DNA from: JBIIUJ01 sp044340025
GTDB lineage: Bacteria > Pseudomonadota > Alphaproteobacteria > Caulobacterales > Aquidulcibacteraceae
Direction of reading: 5' to 3'
Length of the DNA: 21,823 nt
NCBI GenBank assembly: GCA_044340025.1
Contig: JBIIUJ010000033.1
Location: forward strand, 1-21,823
Shown one piece after another: positions 1 to 7,615 of this stretch; position 1 is the first letter of the stretch, and each line of letters starts with the position of its first letter. Made by a program: the position numbers and the translations under genes. The notes beneath the pieces are model-generated. The model was given only the letters and a program-made list of their open reading frames with translations. It was not told the origin of the DNA and ran no database searches.

Positions 1-433
1 TCAGGAGGTCGGGCGCGGCGGCAAAGGCCGCCGCCAGGGCCGCGCGCCGGATCTCGCCGCCCGACAGCCCGGTCGTGGACTGCTCCGGCGGCATGCCAAA
101 CTGGGCGAGCGCGGCGGCGGCGGCGGCCGCACGCGCTCCCTCGGTGTCTCCTTGCGCGGTCGCTGCGGCGAAAGCGCCGACCGTGGCGAAGCCCGAAAGG
201 TCCGGCTCCTGCGCCACAATGGCTGAGCGGGCGCCGCCAGAGACGCTGCGGGTTCCGGTGTCAGGCTCGATCCGGCCGGCGAGCACGCCCATCAGCGTGG
301 ACTTGCCTGCCCCGTTGCGGCCCACGAGCGCCGCGACCACGCCGCGCGACAGCGTCAGGTCCACGCCCGTAAACAGGGGCTCCGCCCCCAGCCGCAGGCG
401 CACGTCGCGCAGCTGAACCACGATCTCGCTCAT
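1..433 (-). CDS. ABC-F family ATPase, N-terminal part (truncated by window edge)
   Basis: The open frame from the ATG at 433 runs off the left edge, giving 144 residues without a stop. It reads as the first nucleotide-binding domain of an ABC protein: Walker A GRNGAGKST at residues 38-46, a Q-loop glutamine at about 75, and the signature LSGGE at 123-127 followed by RRAALAAAFAAAPDLL, which should lead into a Walker B just outside. The lack of any membrane segment and the Uup-like start (VGRNGAGKSTLMG) point to the soluble ABC-F class, whose members act on ribosomes. Antibiotic resistance is not implied. The gene lies 63 bp downstream of the M16 peptidase on the same strand. A perfect 7-bp inverted repeat sits between them, so co-transcription is uncertain. 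A transporter ATPase subunit cannot be excluded without the second half. Confidence 0.8.
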   Translation of the reverse strand, partial: MSEIVVQLRDVRLRLGAEPLFTGVDLTLSRGVVAALVGRNGAGKSTLMGVLAGRIEPDTGTRSVSGGARSAIVAQEPDLSGFATVGAFAAATAQGDTEGARAAAAAAALAQFGMPPEQSTTGLSGGEIRRAALAAAFAAAPDLL

Positions 434-459
434 GCCCGCTCGATAGGCCGGCCCGCGCG

Positions 460-478
460 CCGCGCGCAAGCCGCGCGG
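460..478 (-). terminator. GC hairpin between M16 peptidase and ABC-F genes (possible weak terminator)
   Basis: A perfect inverted repeat has arms CCGCGCG (460-466) and CGCGCGG (472-478) around a 5-base loop. It lies in the 63-bp gap after the peptidase stop codon. There is no T-run after it in the direction of transcription, so termination is only a possibility. It could instead be a chance product of the extreme GC content. Confidence 0.25.
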
Positions 479-496
479 AGCAGGGGAGCGGCCGCG

Positions 497-3337
497 TCAG
501 GGCGCGGCGGCGGCGGCGGGCGTGATTTCCACCTTCATGGATCGCTCGGGCGCAAACACTTCCGCCGCCAGCGCACGCACCTGCGCCAGGGTGGCGGATT
601 GATAGTCCGACAGCACCGTCCGGGCGCGGTCCAGCTGGGCAGGATCGAAGGCGCCGCCCGCAAGCCGGGCCATCCAGGTGGCGTTCTGGCGCAAGCCGCC
701 CTCCACATCCTTGATCAGCGGGGCGCGGGCGCGATCGAACTCGTCAGCGCTGATCCTGCCTGCGGCCATGTCGGCGGCGATCTTGTCGGCGGCGGCGTAG
801 AAGGCGGGGATGTCCTTGGGGTTCACCTCCAGCACCGCGCCGATGAAGCCAAAGCCGGGGAAGATGGTGGAGGCGTCCCAGGCCGTGCCCGGCGAATAGG
901 TCAGGCCATCGCGTTCGCGCAGCTCGGCTGTGAGCTTGAGTTGCAGCACCTGCTCCACGATCCGGGCCAGGCGCGCGCGACGGCGATCGGCGAAGTCGAC
1001 GCTTTGCCAATAGACGCCCGCGACCGCCTGATCGGCCCGGCCCTGATGCTGGGCCCGCACGGGCTCGGCCCGCGCCGGGCCAAAGCGGACAGCGCGCTGC
1101 GCGTCGCGCGGCAGCAGACCCGGCGCGCGCTGCGGCAAGGCGGCGAACGTCTGGCCCACGATCTCGATCGCGCGCTCCGGCGTGATATCGCCGACGATCG
1201 TGATCTCCACCGGCCCACCCTGCAGGGCGGGATCAATGGCGGCGCGCAGATCCGCGATGGTGATCGCTTCCAGCGCGGCGCGCGGCGGGAAGCTGAAGCG
1301 CGCGTCCCCGCCACGCAGGGCGCGCGCGGTGGTGAGCTGCGAGACGCCGGCGGGCGTGGAATTGAGCTGGCGGTAGAACAGGTCGAGCGCAGCGCGCAGC
1401 CGGGCGAGGGCGTCGGCGCGCCAGCCCGGATCGCTGGCATAGGCGGCCATGAGCTGAAGCTGCAGCAGCGCATGCTCCGGCGTGGTGGCGCCGTTCAGCA
1501 CGAAGGCGTTCTCCGCAACGGAGAAGGTGGCGCCGACGGACTTTCCAGCCAGCGCGCGCTCGAGCGCATCAGGCTCATGGCGGCCGAGACCGCCCGCAAT
1601 GAAGGTGTTCTCCGCAGCAATCTCGACGCCCGGCCGATCCATCGGCAAATCGAGCAGACCCTGGCCGATCCGGGCCTGAACCCGGATGGAATTGTCCTCA
1701 AACGGGGTCTGCTTGACGATCAGACGCACGTTGTTGGCGAAGGTGATCTCCTCGGCGTCAAGGCCGCGGACGGCCCTGCGCGACACCACCCGCCCCGGCG
1801 CGCCGAAGTCGGTATAGGCCCAGGCCACTGTGGCCTCCGCCGCGGCGGCCTCCACCGGAGCCGCGCGGGCGGCGTCGAAGACGGCCTTGAGGGCGGCGTC
1901 ACCACCCTCGACCGGGGCGCTGGTGGCCAGAAACACCGTGGGCGTCCGGTCGCCCCAGCGCGCCTTCATCGCCTCCCAGGCGGCGGCGGCCGTCAGGCGG
2001 CTTTCAACCGCCTGAAACAGCGCAAAATCGTCCTTGGGATTGGTGAAGATTTCGGCGTCATTGAACGCGCCGACGATGGCGTTGGCGAGCGCCATCGACT
2101 GACGGGTGCCGGCCTGATCGGCCGCAACCTTGAGGCCCTGGCGCAGTTCGGCGACTTCCTGGGCGAACTCCGCCTCCGTAAACCCGAATTGCAGCGCGCG
2201 GCGCAGCTCGGCGTCGGCGGCGGTCAGCGCTTCGCGCCATTTGCCGGGCTCGGCCACGATCTGAAGCTGGGCGATGTCGGCGGACTTGTAACGCGAGCCC
2301 GCCGAAACGCCGGCGCTGACGAAAGGCGCGCCCGCCCGCCGGGCGATCCGCTCCAGCCGCCGGTTCACCACCGCAGAGGCCAGCGACTCCAACGTAAGCG
2401 AGAGACGACGGGCCTGGCTGTCCGGCGTGCGCGAGAGGGGCGCAACGGTGCTGATCCACATCACGGTGGGCACGCCCGGATCGACGAAAACGCGGGCCGA
2501 GCCGGGGGCCGCGGCAGGCGCGCCCATGTCCGGCAGCGGGCCGGGCGCGCCCGGCTGGGTCCAATCAGAGAACTTCGCCCTCACCTGGGCCTCGATCGCG
2601 TCGGGATCGATATCGCCGACAACGACGAGCAGCCCCTGCTCGGGCCGGTAATAGCCGTTGTACAGCTCGAGAAAGCGCTCGCGCGGCGCGGCGCGCACCA
2701 CGTCCATCGATCCGATCGGGAAGCGCTCTGGCGCGCGCACGCCGGCCATGGCGAACTTCATCCAGGCCTCGAACATCCGGAAATTGGGCGTGGCGCGGGC
2801 GCGCTCCTCCGCGACGATCACGCCGCGTTCCTTCTCGATCGCGCTGTCGGAGAGCGTGAGGTTGCCAGCGGTTTCGCGCATGAGCATCAGCGCGGTGTCC
2901 AGCATGTCTGCGTCCACGCTCGGCAGATCGAGCATATAGACCGTCTCGTCAAACGACGTGTAGGCGTTGGTGTCCGGGCCGAAGGCGAGGCCCTTGCGCT
3001 CAAGGATCTTGATCATCTCGCCTTCGGGCACGTTCTTCGAGCCATTGAAGGCCATGTGCTCGAGAAAGTGGGCGAGGCCGGCCTGATTGTCCTGCTCCTG
3101 CAGAGCGCCAAGGCCAATCCGCAGGCGCACCGCCGCGCGGCCTTTGGGCGTCTCGTTGCGCAGGATGGCGTAGCGCATGCCATTGGGCAGCACGCCATAG
3201 CGCACCGCCGGATCAGGCTGGAGATCGGCCCCGTCATGGGCCCAGCTCGCTGCAGGCTGGAGCGGGTGGGCGGGATCGGCCTGGGCCGTGGTCGCCGCAA
3301 ACAGCCAGATCAGTCCAGCCAGCCAAGCCCGCATCAT
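497..3337 (-). CDS. Exported M16 family zinc metallopeptidase (insulinase-like)
   Basis: The product is 946 aa, the normal size for a full-length bacterial M16 protein with an active N-terminal half and an inactive C-terminal half. Residues 1-20 form a Sec signal peptide ending AQA, so it should act in the periplasm. The inverted zinc motif HFLEH spans residues 90-94 (ligands H90 and H94, catalytic E93). The third ligand is probably E170, with the expected spacing of 76 residues, in EKERGVIVAEE. PqqL-type zinc proteases have this layout. The substrate is not evident. Two ATG codons are adjacent: a GGGAG Shine-Dalgarno lies 3 bases before the first and 6 before the second (3334), so the second may be the real start. 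It is preceded on the same strand by the hydrolase gene, 99 bp away. A 938-codon open frame runs antisense through it, but it lacks family features. Confidence 0.95.
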   Translation of the reverse strand: MMRAWLAGLIWLFAATTAQADPAHPLQPAASWAHDGADLQPDPAVRYGVLPNGMRYAILRNETPKGRAAVRLRIGLGALQEQDNQAGLAHFLEHMAFNGSKNVPEGEMIKILERKGLAFGPDTNAYTSFDETVYMLDLPSVDADMLDTALMLMRETAGNLTLSDSAIEKERGVIVAEERARATPNFRMFEAWMKFAMAGVRAPERFPIGSMDVVRAAPRERFLELYNGYYRPEQGLLVVVGDIDPDAIEAQVRAKFSDWTQPGAPGPLPDMGAPAAAPGSARVFVDPGVPTVMWISTVAPLSRTPDSQARRLSLTLESLASAVVNRRLERIARRAGAPFVSAGVSAGSRYKSADIAQLQIVAEPGKWREALTAADAELRRALQFGFTEAEFAQEVAELRQGLKVAADQAGTRQSMALANAIVGAFNDAEIFTNPKDDFALFQAVESRLTAAAAWEAMKARWGDRTPTVFLATSAPVEGGDAALKAVFDAARAAPVEAAAAEATVAWAYTDFGAPGRVVSRRAVRGLDAEEITFANNVRLIVKQTPFEDNSIRVQARIGQGLLDLPMDRPGVEIAAENTFIAGGLGRHEPDALERALAGKSVGATFSVAENAFVLNGATTPEHALLQLQLMAAYASDPGWRADALARLRAALDLFYRQLNSTPAGVSQLTTARALRGGDARFSFPPRAALEAITIADLRAAIDPALQGGPVEITIVGDITPERAIEIVGQTFAALPQRAPGLLPRDAQRAVRFGPARAEPVRAQHQGRADQAVAGVYWQSVDFADRRRARLARIVEQVLQLKLTAELRERDGLTYSPGTAWDASTIFPGFGFIGAVLEVNPKDIPAFYAAADKIAADMAAGRISADEFDRARAPLIKDVEGGLRQNATWMARLAGGAFDPAQLDRARTVLSDYQSATLAQVRALAAEVFAPERSMKVEITPAAAAAP

Positions 3338-3418
3338 CGTCTCCCGCTTCGGTTCGGCGCGACCGTATCGATAAACGAGATCGCGTCCACCGGGGGGAAG
3401 ATGACGAATTGGTAAGGC

Positions 3419-3445
3419 GCGGGCTGGACGGCGGCGCTAGCCCGC
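3419..3445 (-). terminator. Hairpin overlapping the alpha/beta hydrolase stop codon
   Basis: Arms GCGGGCT (3419-3425) and AGCCCGC (3439-3445) are perfectly complementary and overlap the TAG stop of the hydrolase (3437-3439). On the minus strand the stem is followed by GCCTTACC rather than a T-run. It may be a weak terminator or an mRNA 3' stabiliser. Chance formation in GC-rich DNA is possible. Confidence 0.25.
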
Positions 3446-4162
3446 CGCCTCCAGCAGCAGGCGCGCGGTCTCGCCCGGCGCTGTCACCATGGCGTCATGG
3501 CCGGTGGCGATCTCGCGATAAAGCCAGGTGGGATCGGGCCTGACCTGCTCGGCGTGCCATGGGAAGGACGACTGCGGCAGCACTGGATCGGTGCAGAGCA
3601 CATACATCCGCCGCAGCCCCTGCGAGCCGCCGTTGGTCAGCGTCAGGGGCTCGGTCCAGCTTGGCAGCGGATGCGGCGTCAGCCGGCGCGCGACCCAGGA
3701 ATATCCCGGATGGCTGGGCGGAACCCCCAACACTTCGGGCGGGAACACCCCCATCCAGGCGCCATCCGGGGCGAGCGAGGCCGCGCCCGCCGCAGACGTC
3801 TCGCGCGGCGGACCCTGCGTGACCATGCTCTGGCCGGAGCGGGGCAAGGCGGCGTCGAGATAGACGATGGCGCGAAGCCGCTCCTTCGCCCGGTCTGCGA
3901 CGCCCGTGATCACCATCCCGCCGTAGGAATGGCCGCACAGCACCACATCCGACAGCTCCTCCCACTCCAGCACATTGAGCACGTCCTGAATGTGCATGGA
4001 AAGATCCGGCACGGGCGCGCGCAGATGCGCCTTCTCGGCCAACCCCGTGAGCGTGGGCGTGATGACGCGGTGGCCATCCGCCTCCAGCGCCGCGCGCACG
4101 TCGCGCCAGCACCAGCCGCCATGCCAGGCGCCATGAACCAGCACGAAAGTACGCTTGCTCAT
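3437..4162 (-). CDS. Alpha/beta hydrolase (plant methyl-esterase-like fold)
   Basis: The product is 241 aa with no signal peptide, so it is cytoplasmic. The start FVLVHGAWHGGWCW (6-19) carries the HG oxyanion motif typical of the Abhydrolase_6 / salicylate methylesterase-hydroxynitrile lyase group. The nucleophile is S79 in GHSYGG (77-82). The catalytic histidine is probably H222 in GHDAM near the C-terminus, and D192 in LCTDP is a candidate acid. The substrate cannot be told; homologues act on small esters. The ATG at 4162 follows a G-rich Shine-Dalgarno-like stretch. The 337 bp before it contain palindromic repeats and separate it from ald, so it is probably transcribed on its own or as a weak read-through unit. 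Confidence 0.88.
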   Translation of the reverse strand: MSKRTFVLVHGAWHGGWCWRDVRAALEADGHRVITPTLTGLAEKAHLRAPVPDLSMHIQDVLNVLEWEELSDVVLCGHSYGGMVITGVADRAKERLRAIVYLDAALPRSGQSMVTQGPPRETSAAGAASLAPDGAWMGVFPPEVLGVPPSHPGYSWVARRLTPHPLPSWTEPLTLTNGGSQGLRRMYVLCTDPVLPQSSFPWHAEQVRPDPTWLYREIATGHDAMVTAPGETARLLLEAAG

Positions 4163-4267
4163 CGCCGTGTCCCCCCGGGCTTTCAGCGAGTTTCGGGCAA
4201 GCAGGGGCGGCAGGCAAGCGCAGGGCTATCGCCTGCGGGGGCTCGGCGCCTGCGCCAAGGGCGGCAT

Positions 4268-4316
4268 CTTCCCCCGTTCACGGGGGAAGTCCCGAGCGCA
4301 GCGAGGGGAAGGGGGG
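4268..4316 (+). repeat. Palindromic intergenic repeat, copy 1
   Basis: A perfect hairpin with arms CTTCCCCCG (4268-4276) and CGGGGGAAG (4281-4289) has loop TTCA. It is followed after AAGT by a second small stem (CCC 4291-4293 with GGG within 4305-4308) and a closing G-run (4311-4316) that could pair with the first C-run instead. Order and spacing match copies 2 and 3. This is a REP/BIME-like mobile palindromic unit of a kind common in alphaproteobacterial intergenic DNA. Confidence 0.65.
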
Positions 4317-4378
4317 CGGGCGAGGCGCCCGCTAGTGGCCGAAACGCCTCGTCAAAGAGCAGCTGCTCACCGAAGCAT

Positions 4379-4431
4379 GTTCCCCCGTTCACGGGGGAGC
4401 TGTCGCCGAATGGCGACCGTTCGGGGGAACG
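4379..4431 (+). repeat. Palindromic intergenic repeat, copy 2
   Basis: The hairpin arms TCCCCCG (4381-4387) and CGGGGGA (4392-4398) have loop TTCA, identical to copy 1. An inner hairpin follows, GTCGCC (4402-4407) with GGCGAC (4412-4417), and then CGTTC/GAACG (4418-4422, 4427-4431). GTTCCCCC (4379-4386) can alternatively pair with GGGGGAAC (4423-4430), enclosing the whole element. The two mutually exclusive folds are a notable property. Confidence 0.65.
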
Positions 4432-4444
4432 GCGCCTGAAGCAG

Positions 4445-4488
4445 CCCCCCTCCGGCCCTCCGGGCCACTTCCCCCGCAAACGGGGGAG
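4445..4488 (-). repeat. Palindromic intergenic repeat, copy 3 (inverted orientation)
   Basis: The hairpin TCCCCCG (4470-4476) with CGGGGGA (4481-4487) has loop CAAA on this strand. Read on the minus strand it continues with AAGT, an inner stem GGCCC/GGGCC (4454-4458 with 4462-4466) and a closing G-run (complement of 4445-4450). This is the same architecture as copies 1 and 2 but reversed. It lies about 12 bp downstream of the ald stop codon and could act as the ald transcript's 3' structure. Confidence 0.6.
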
Positions 4489-4499
4489 GATGCCTCTCC

Positions 4500-5591
4500 C
4501 TACACTTGGCCTTTCAGCGCCGTCTCCACCGCCGCGTGCATGATGCGGCCCTTCTGCACGTTCAGGCCCTTGGAGAAGCCCGGGTCTTCGGCGAAGGCCC
4601 GGTCCATTCCCTTGCCGGCGAGCGCCGAGACATAGGGCGCTGTGACCGCGTTGAGCGCATAGGTTGACGTCAGCGGGGCTGCGCCCGGCATGTTGGCCAC
4701 GCAATAATGCACCACGCCGTCGACCACATAGGTGGGCTTGGCGTGGGTGGTGGGCCGGGAGGTTTCGAAGCAGCCGCCCTGATCGATCGAGATATCGACC
4801 AGAACCGCGCCCTTCTTCATGCGCTTGAGCATGCCGCGGGTGACGAGCTTGGGCGCCGCAGCCCCCGCCACCAGCACCGCGCCGATCACGAGATCGGCTT
4901 CGAGCACCGCTTCCTCGATCGCGTCGGGCGTGGCCATGCGGGTGGTGACGCCGCCCTGGAACATCCGGTCGATCGCCACCAGCGGCGCCTTGAACTTGTC
5001 GAACACCGTCACGTCGGCGCGCATGCCATAGGCGATCTCGGCCGCATTCACGCCCGAAACCCCGCCGCCCAGGATCACGACCTTCGCCGGGGCCACGCCC
5101 GGAACCCCGCCCATCAGCAGGCCCCGCCCGCCCGCCGGAGCGAGCAGCGCGGCTGCGCCCACCTGTGCGGCCATGCGGCCGGCCACTTCGCTCATGGGCG
5201 CCAGCAGCGGCAGGCCGCCTTCGCGTCCCACGACGGTTTCATAGGCGATGGCCGTGCAGCCGCTTTCCATCAGGCCTCTCGCCTGCGCCGGATCGGGCGC
5301 GAGGTGGAGATAGGTGAACAGGGTGTGGCGCTCGGTCAGGCGCTTCCACTCGATCTCCTGCGGCTCCTTCACCTTCACGATCAGATCGGACTGGGCGAAG
5401 ACCTCTTCCGCCGAGGACAGGATGGTGGCGCCGGCCTTCTGATAGTCCTTGTCGGGCTTGCGCAGGCCGGCGCCGGCCTTGGTCTCGACAAAGACCGTGT
5501 GGCCCTCCTGCACCAGCTGGGCGACGACGCCGGGCGTGAGCCCCACGCGGCTTTCCTGCGGCTTGATTTCCTTCGGCACGCCAATCCGCAT
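4500..5591 (-). CDS. ald: Alanine dehydrogenase (NAD-dependent)
   Basis: The 363-aa product is close to the usual 370 aa of Ald, which interconverts L-alanine and pyruvate plus ammonia in the cytoplasm. It begins MRIGVPKEIKPQESRVG with the pyruvate-binding R15. K75 in VKVKEP, H96 in TYLHLAPD and D270 in VDISIDQGG match the catalytic positions known from Mycobacterium and Phormidium Ald. The Rossmann glycine loop GGGVSG is at 175-180, with D198 at the end of the next strand for the adenine ribose. The ATG at 5591 has a good GGGAGA Shine-Dalgarno about six bases upstream. hisI ends 24 bp before it on the same strand, so the two are probably co-transcribed. The NAD-binding alpha subunit of transhydrogenase is related, but the size and residues fit Ald. 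Confidence 0.95.
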   Translation of the reverse strand: MRIGVPKEIKPQESRVGLTPGVVAQLVQEGHTVFVETKAGAGLRKPDKDYQKAGATILSSAEEVFAQSDLIVKVKEPQEIEWKRLTERHTLFTYLHLAPDPAQARGLMESGCTAIAYETVVGREGGLPLLAPMSEVAGRMAAQVGAAALLAPAGGRGLLMGGVPGVAPAKVVILGGGVSGVNAAEIAYGMRADVTVFDKFKAPLVAIDRMFQGGVTTRMATPDAIEEAVLEADLVIGAVLVAGAAAPKLVTRGMLKRMKKGAVLVDISIDQGGCFETSRPTTHAKPTYVVDGVVHYCVANMPGAAPLTSTYALNAVTAPYVSALAGKGMDRAFAEDPGFSKGLNVQKGRIMHAAVETALKGQV

Positions 5592-5615
5592 GCGTTTCTC
5601 CCGTGTTCGTGTTGT

Positions 5616-6038
5616 TCAGTGGTCGTGGCCGCAGTCGGGCGCGGGCTCGACCACCTCGAGGCGGCCGTCCTCGCCGCGGGCGGCGCGATAAAAGCAGGTT
5701 CGAAAGCCCGTGTGGCAGGCGGCGCCCTGCTGGCGCACCTTCATCCAGACCGCGTCCTGATCGCAATCGATCCGCAGCTCCATCACAGCCTGCGTGTGAC
5801 CGGAGGTTTCGCCCTTGCGCCAGAGCGCCTGGCGCGAGCGCGACCAGTAATGCGCTTCGCCGGTTTCGAGCGTCAGGCGCAACGCCTCAGCGTTCATCCA
5901 GGCCAGCATCAAGACATCGCCGGTCTCCACATCGGTGGCGATGGCGGCGATCAGCCCGTCCCTGTCGAAGCGGGGCGCAAGGCCGGCGCCGCGCTCCAGC
6001 GCAGCCTGATCCGGGGCGGTGGGGAAGGACGCGGCCAT
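5616..6038 (-). CDS. hisI: Phosphoribosyl-AMP cyclohydrolase
   Basis: The 140-aa product catalyses the third step of histidine synthesis, opening the adenine ring of phosphoribosyl-AMP. The family core is plain: YWSRSRQALWRKGETSGH (64-81), then DCDQDAVWMKV (91-101) and GAACHTG...CFYR (106-118). The expected zinc cysteines are C92, C108 and C115, and the metal-binding aspartates D91, D93 and D95. It is the stand-alone form, without the HisE pyrophosphohydrolase domain, as is usual in Alphaproteobacteria. The C-terminus ends in a His-rich CGHDH. The ATG at 6038 has an AGGA site about seven bases upstream. It is probably the first gene of a unit with ald. A hisN-type gene in the same pathway lies about 8.5 kb away. 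Confidence 0.96.
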   Translation of the reverse strand: MAASFPTAPDQAALERGAGLAPRFDRDGLIAAIATDVETGDVLMLAWMNAEALRLTLETGEAHYWSRSRQALWRKGETSGHTQAVMELRIDCDQDAVWMKVRQQGAACHTGFRTCFYRAARGEDGRLEVVEPAPDCGHDH

Positions 6039-6179
6039 GGCGCTGTCCTAGCCCGACCGGCGCCGGAAGGCGAGAGGCCGCAGGCTGCCCTTGGCGACGC
6101 GGCCGGGAGCCACTAAGGGAAACGCCTTCCGTCCGCGCAGAGCGGCGCACCGCCGCAGGTCTGGCGCGCAGGGGCCCCG

Positions 6180-7601
6180 ATGACCGATCAGCCCAAGACC
6201 ATCCACGTGGATGATGTCTTCAAGGCCTATCTTGAAGCCTATCCCGAAGTCTCGATGCTGGGCCTCTCCCCGGTCGATCATTACCTCACCTATGGCCGCC
6301 GGTTGGGCTATTCCCTCCTGCCGCAGCCACGCCCGCCCCTGCCGGAGCGGGTCGCCAGCGCCCCCAGCAAGCCAGAGCCGGCCTGGCTCAGCGATGTCTG
6401 GGAGAAGGTGGAGCCGCGCCTGGCGCTTGCCCGCCTGACCCACGCCCTCGCCGCCCATGCCCGCGCGCATGGCCGCTTCACCCATGCGATCGTTTCGCCC
6501 TTCTTCGGGCGGGGCGGGGCCGAACAGGTGGCCGACAATCTGGCGCGCGCGATTTCAGAACACGCGGGCGGTTCGGTGCTGATGATCGCCTCCGATACGA
6601 CATTGCCGCATATCGCGCCGATAACCCCGCCGCCACAGGCCTTCACGCTCGACCTCGGAGACTGGTTCCGGCCGGCCGATCTTGCAGAGCGGGAGGCCTA
6701 TCTTCTGGCCGCCCTGCGCGTGGCGGGCGCGCGGCGGATCCATTTCATCAATTCGGAGGTCGGCTGGCGTCTGGTGGAGCGCACGCCGCGCACCGTTCGG
6801 GCGCTGGGGCGGCTCTACAGCTCCTTCTTCGCCTTCCAGTTCGACTGGGAGACCGGGCGGCGCATCGGCTATGCCGAGACCTTCCTGCGCGCCGTCCTGC
6901 CGCACATGGACGGCCTGCTCTCGGACAATCGCCGGTTTCTGGATGACGCGCGCAGCGTCTACGGCCTGGAGCGGGAGGCCGCCCGCCTGCATGTGCTCTA
7001 CAACCCGGTGCGGATGGATCCCGCCGCGACGGCGGCCTGCGCGGCCCAAACGGCTGCTCGCCTGCGCGGTCCCCGACCGGGACGTCCTTGCGTGCTGTGG
7101 GCTGGCCGGCTGGACCGGGAAAAGCGGCCCGAGCTTCTGGCCGAGACCGCGCGCCTGCGCCCCGACATCGACTTCCATGTCTATGGCGCCCGCGTTGTCG
7201 ACGCCGACACGGACCGCTCGTTCCAGCGCCTGCCGAACGTGAAATTCCGTGGCGGCTATGACGATCCGGTCAAGCTGGTCGCGGGCGATGATTTTGCGGC
7301 CTTCATGTTCACGTCGCGCTGGGAAGGTCTGCCCAATGTGGTGCTGGAGTTCGGGGCGCTGGGACTGCCGGTTGTGGCCGCGCTGGTCGGCGGCCTTGGC
7401 GAGGTGATCGACGAGACGACCGGCTGGCCGCTCGCAGAGCGGCCCACCGCTCAGGACTACGCCGCCGCGCTCGACGCCGTGATCGCCAATCCGGGCGAGG
7501 CTGCTGATCGCGCAGACCGGTTGCGCGCGCGTCTGGCGCAACGCCACACACGGGCAGCGTTCAGCACGGCGCTCGCCGCCATTCCCGGCTATTTCGACTG
7601 A
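6180..7601 (+). CDS. Glycosyltransferase family 4 with N-terminal YPEV/HYL module
   Basis: The 473-aa cytoplasmic protein has no signal peptide. Residues about 18-45 (EAYPEV...HYLTYGRRLGYS) form a short module also seen twice in the coiled-coil protein encoded at 9598-10542. From about 100 the GT4/GT-B fold begins, with FFGRGGAEQVADNLA at 108-122. The nucleotide-sugar half starts at about 303 (LWAGRLDREKRPELL, giving R310 and K315). It carries the EX7E motif E382-E390 in SRWEGLPNVVLEFGALGLPVV. The sugar and acceptor are unknown. The ATG at 6180 is preceded by AGGGG five bases upstream. It is divergent from hisI across 141 bp, where a promoter must lie but none is clear. The next gene starts 14 bp after the stop, so the two form an operon. 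Confidence 0.88.
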   Translation: MTDQPKTIHVDDVFKAYLEAYPEVSMLGLSPVDHYLTYGRRLGYSLLPQPRPPLPERVASAPSKPEPAWLSDVWEKVEPRLALARLTHALAAHARAHGRFTHAIVSPFFGRGGAEQVADNLARAISEHAGGSVLMIASDTTLPHIAPITPPPQAFTLDLGDWFRPADLAEREAYLLAALRVAGARRIHFINSEVGWRLVERTPRTVRALGRLYSSFFAFQFDWETGRRIGYAETFLRAVLPHMDGLLSDNRRFLDDARSVYGLEREAARLHVLYNPVRMDPAATAACAAQTAARLRGPRPGRPCVLWAGRLDREKRPELLAETARLRPDIDFHVYGARVVDADTDRSFQRLPNVKFRGGYDDPVKLVAGDDFAAFMFTSRWEGLPNVVLEFGALGLPVVAALVGGLGEVIDETTGWPLAERPTAQDYAAALDAVIANPGEAADRADRLRARLAQRHTRAAFSTALAAIPGYFD

Positions 7602-7615
7602 GCAGGAACACGCCC

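Larger units (their letters stand above)
4163..4499. other. 337-bp non-coding stretch with three palindromic repeat copies
   Basis: This is the only gap over 300 bp in the window. It lies between ald (ends at 4500) and the hydrolase (starts at 4162), both on the minus strand. No open frame in it has a credible ribosome site or protein family. The right-hand two thirds (about 4268-4489) is filled by three related palindromic elements, listed separately. The left part (4163-4267) shows nothing I recognise. A promoter for the hydrolase should lie here, but I see no convincing -35/-10 pair. Confidence 0.7.

Noticed and set aside
1..433. Antibiotic-resistance ABC-F protein
   Set aside because: Only the first nucleotide-binding domain is visible and the linker that separates resistance types from housekeeping ABC-F proteins is outside the window.
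599..3415. A 938-codon plus-strand open frame antisense to the M16 peptidase
   Set aside because: Its protein is a low-complexity Arg/Gly/His/Ala-rich string with no domain. The opposite strand encodes a peptidase with signal peptide and full zinc site. Long antisense frames are expected where GC-rich third positions remove stop codons.
4268..4488. CRISPR array
   Set aside because: There are only three units, spaced unevenly, one of them inverted, with similarity limited to stem parts. No cas gene is near. Palindromic intergenic repeats fit better.
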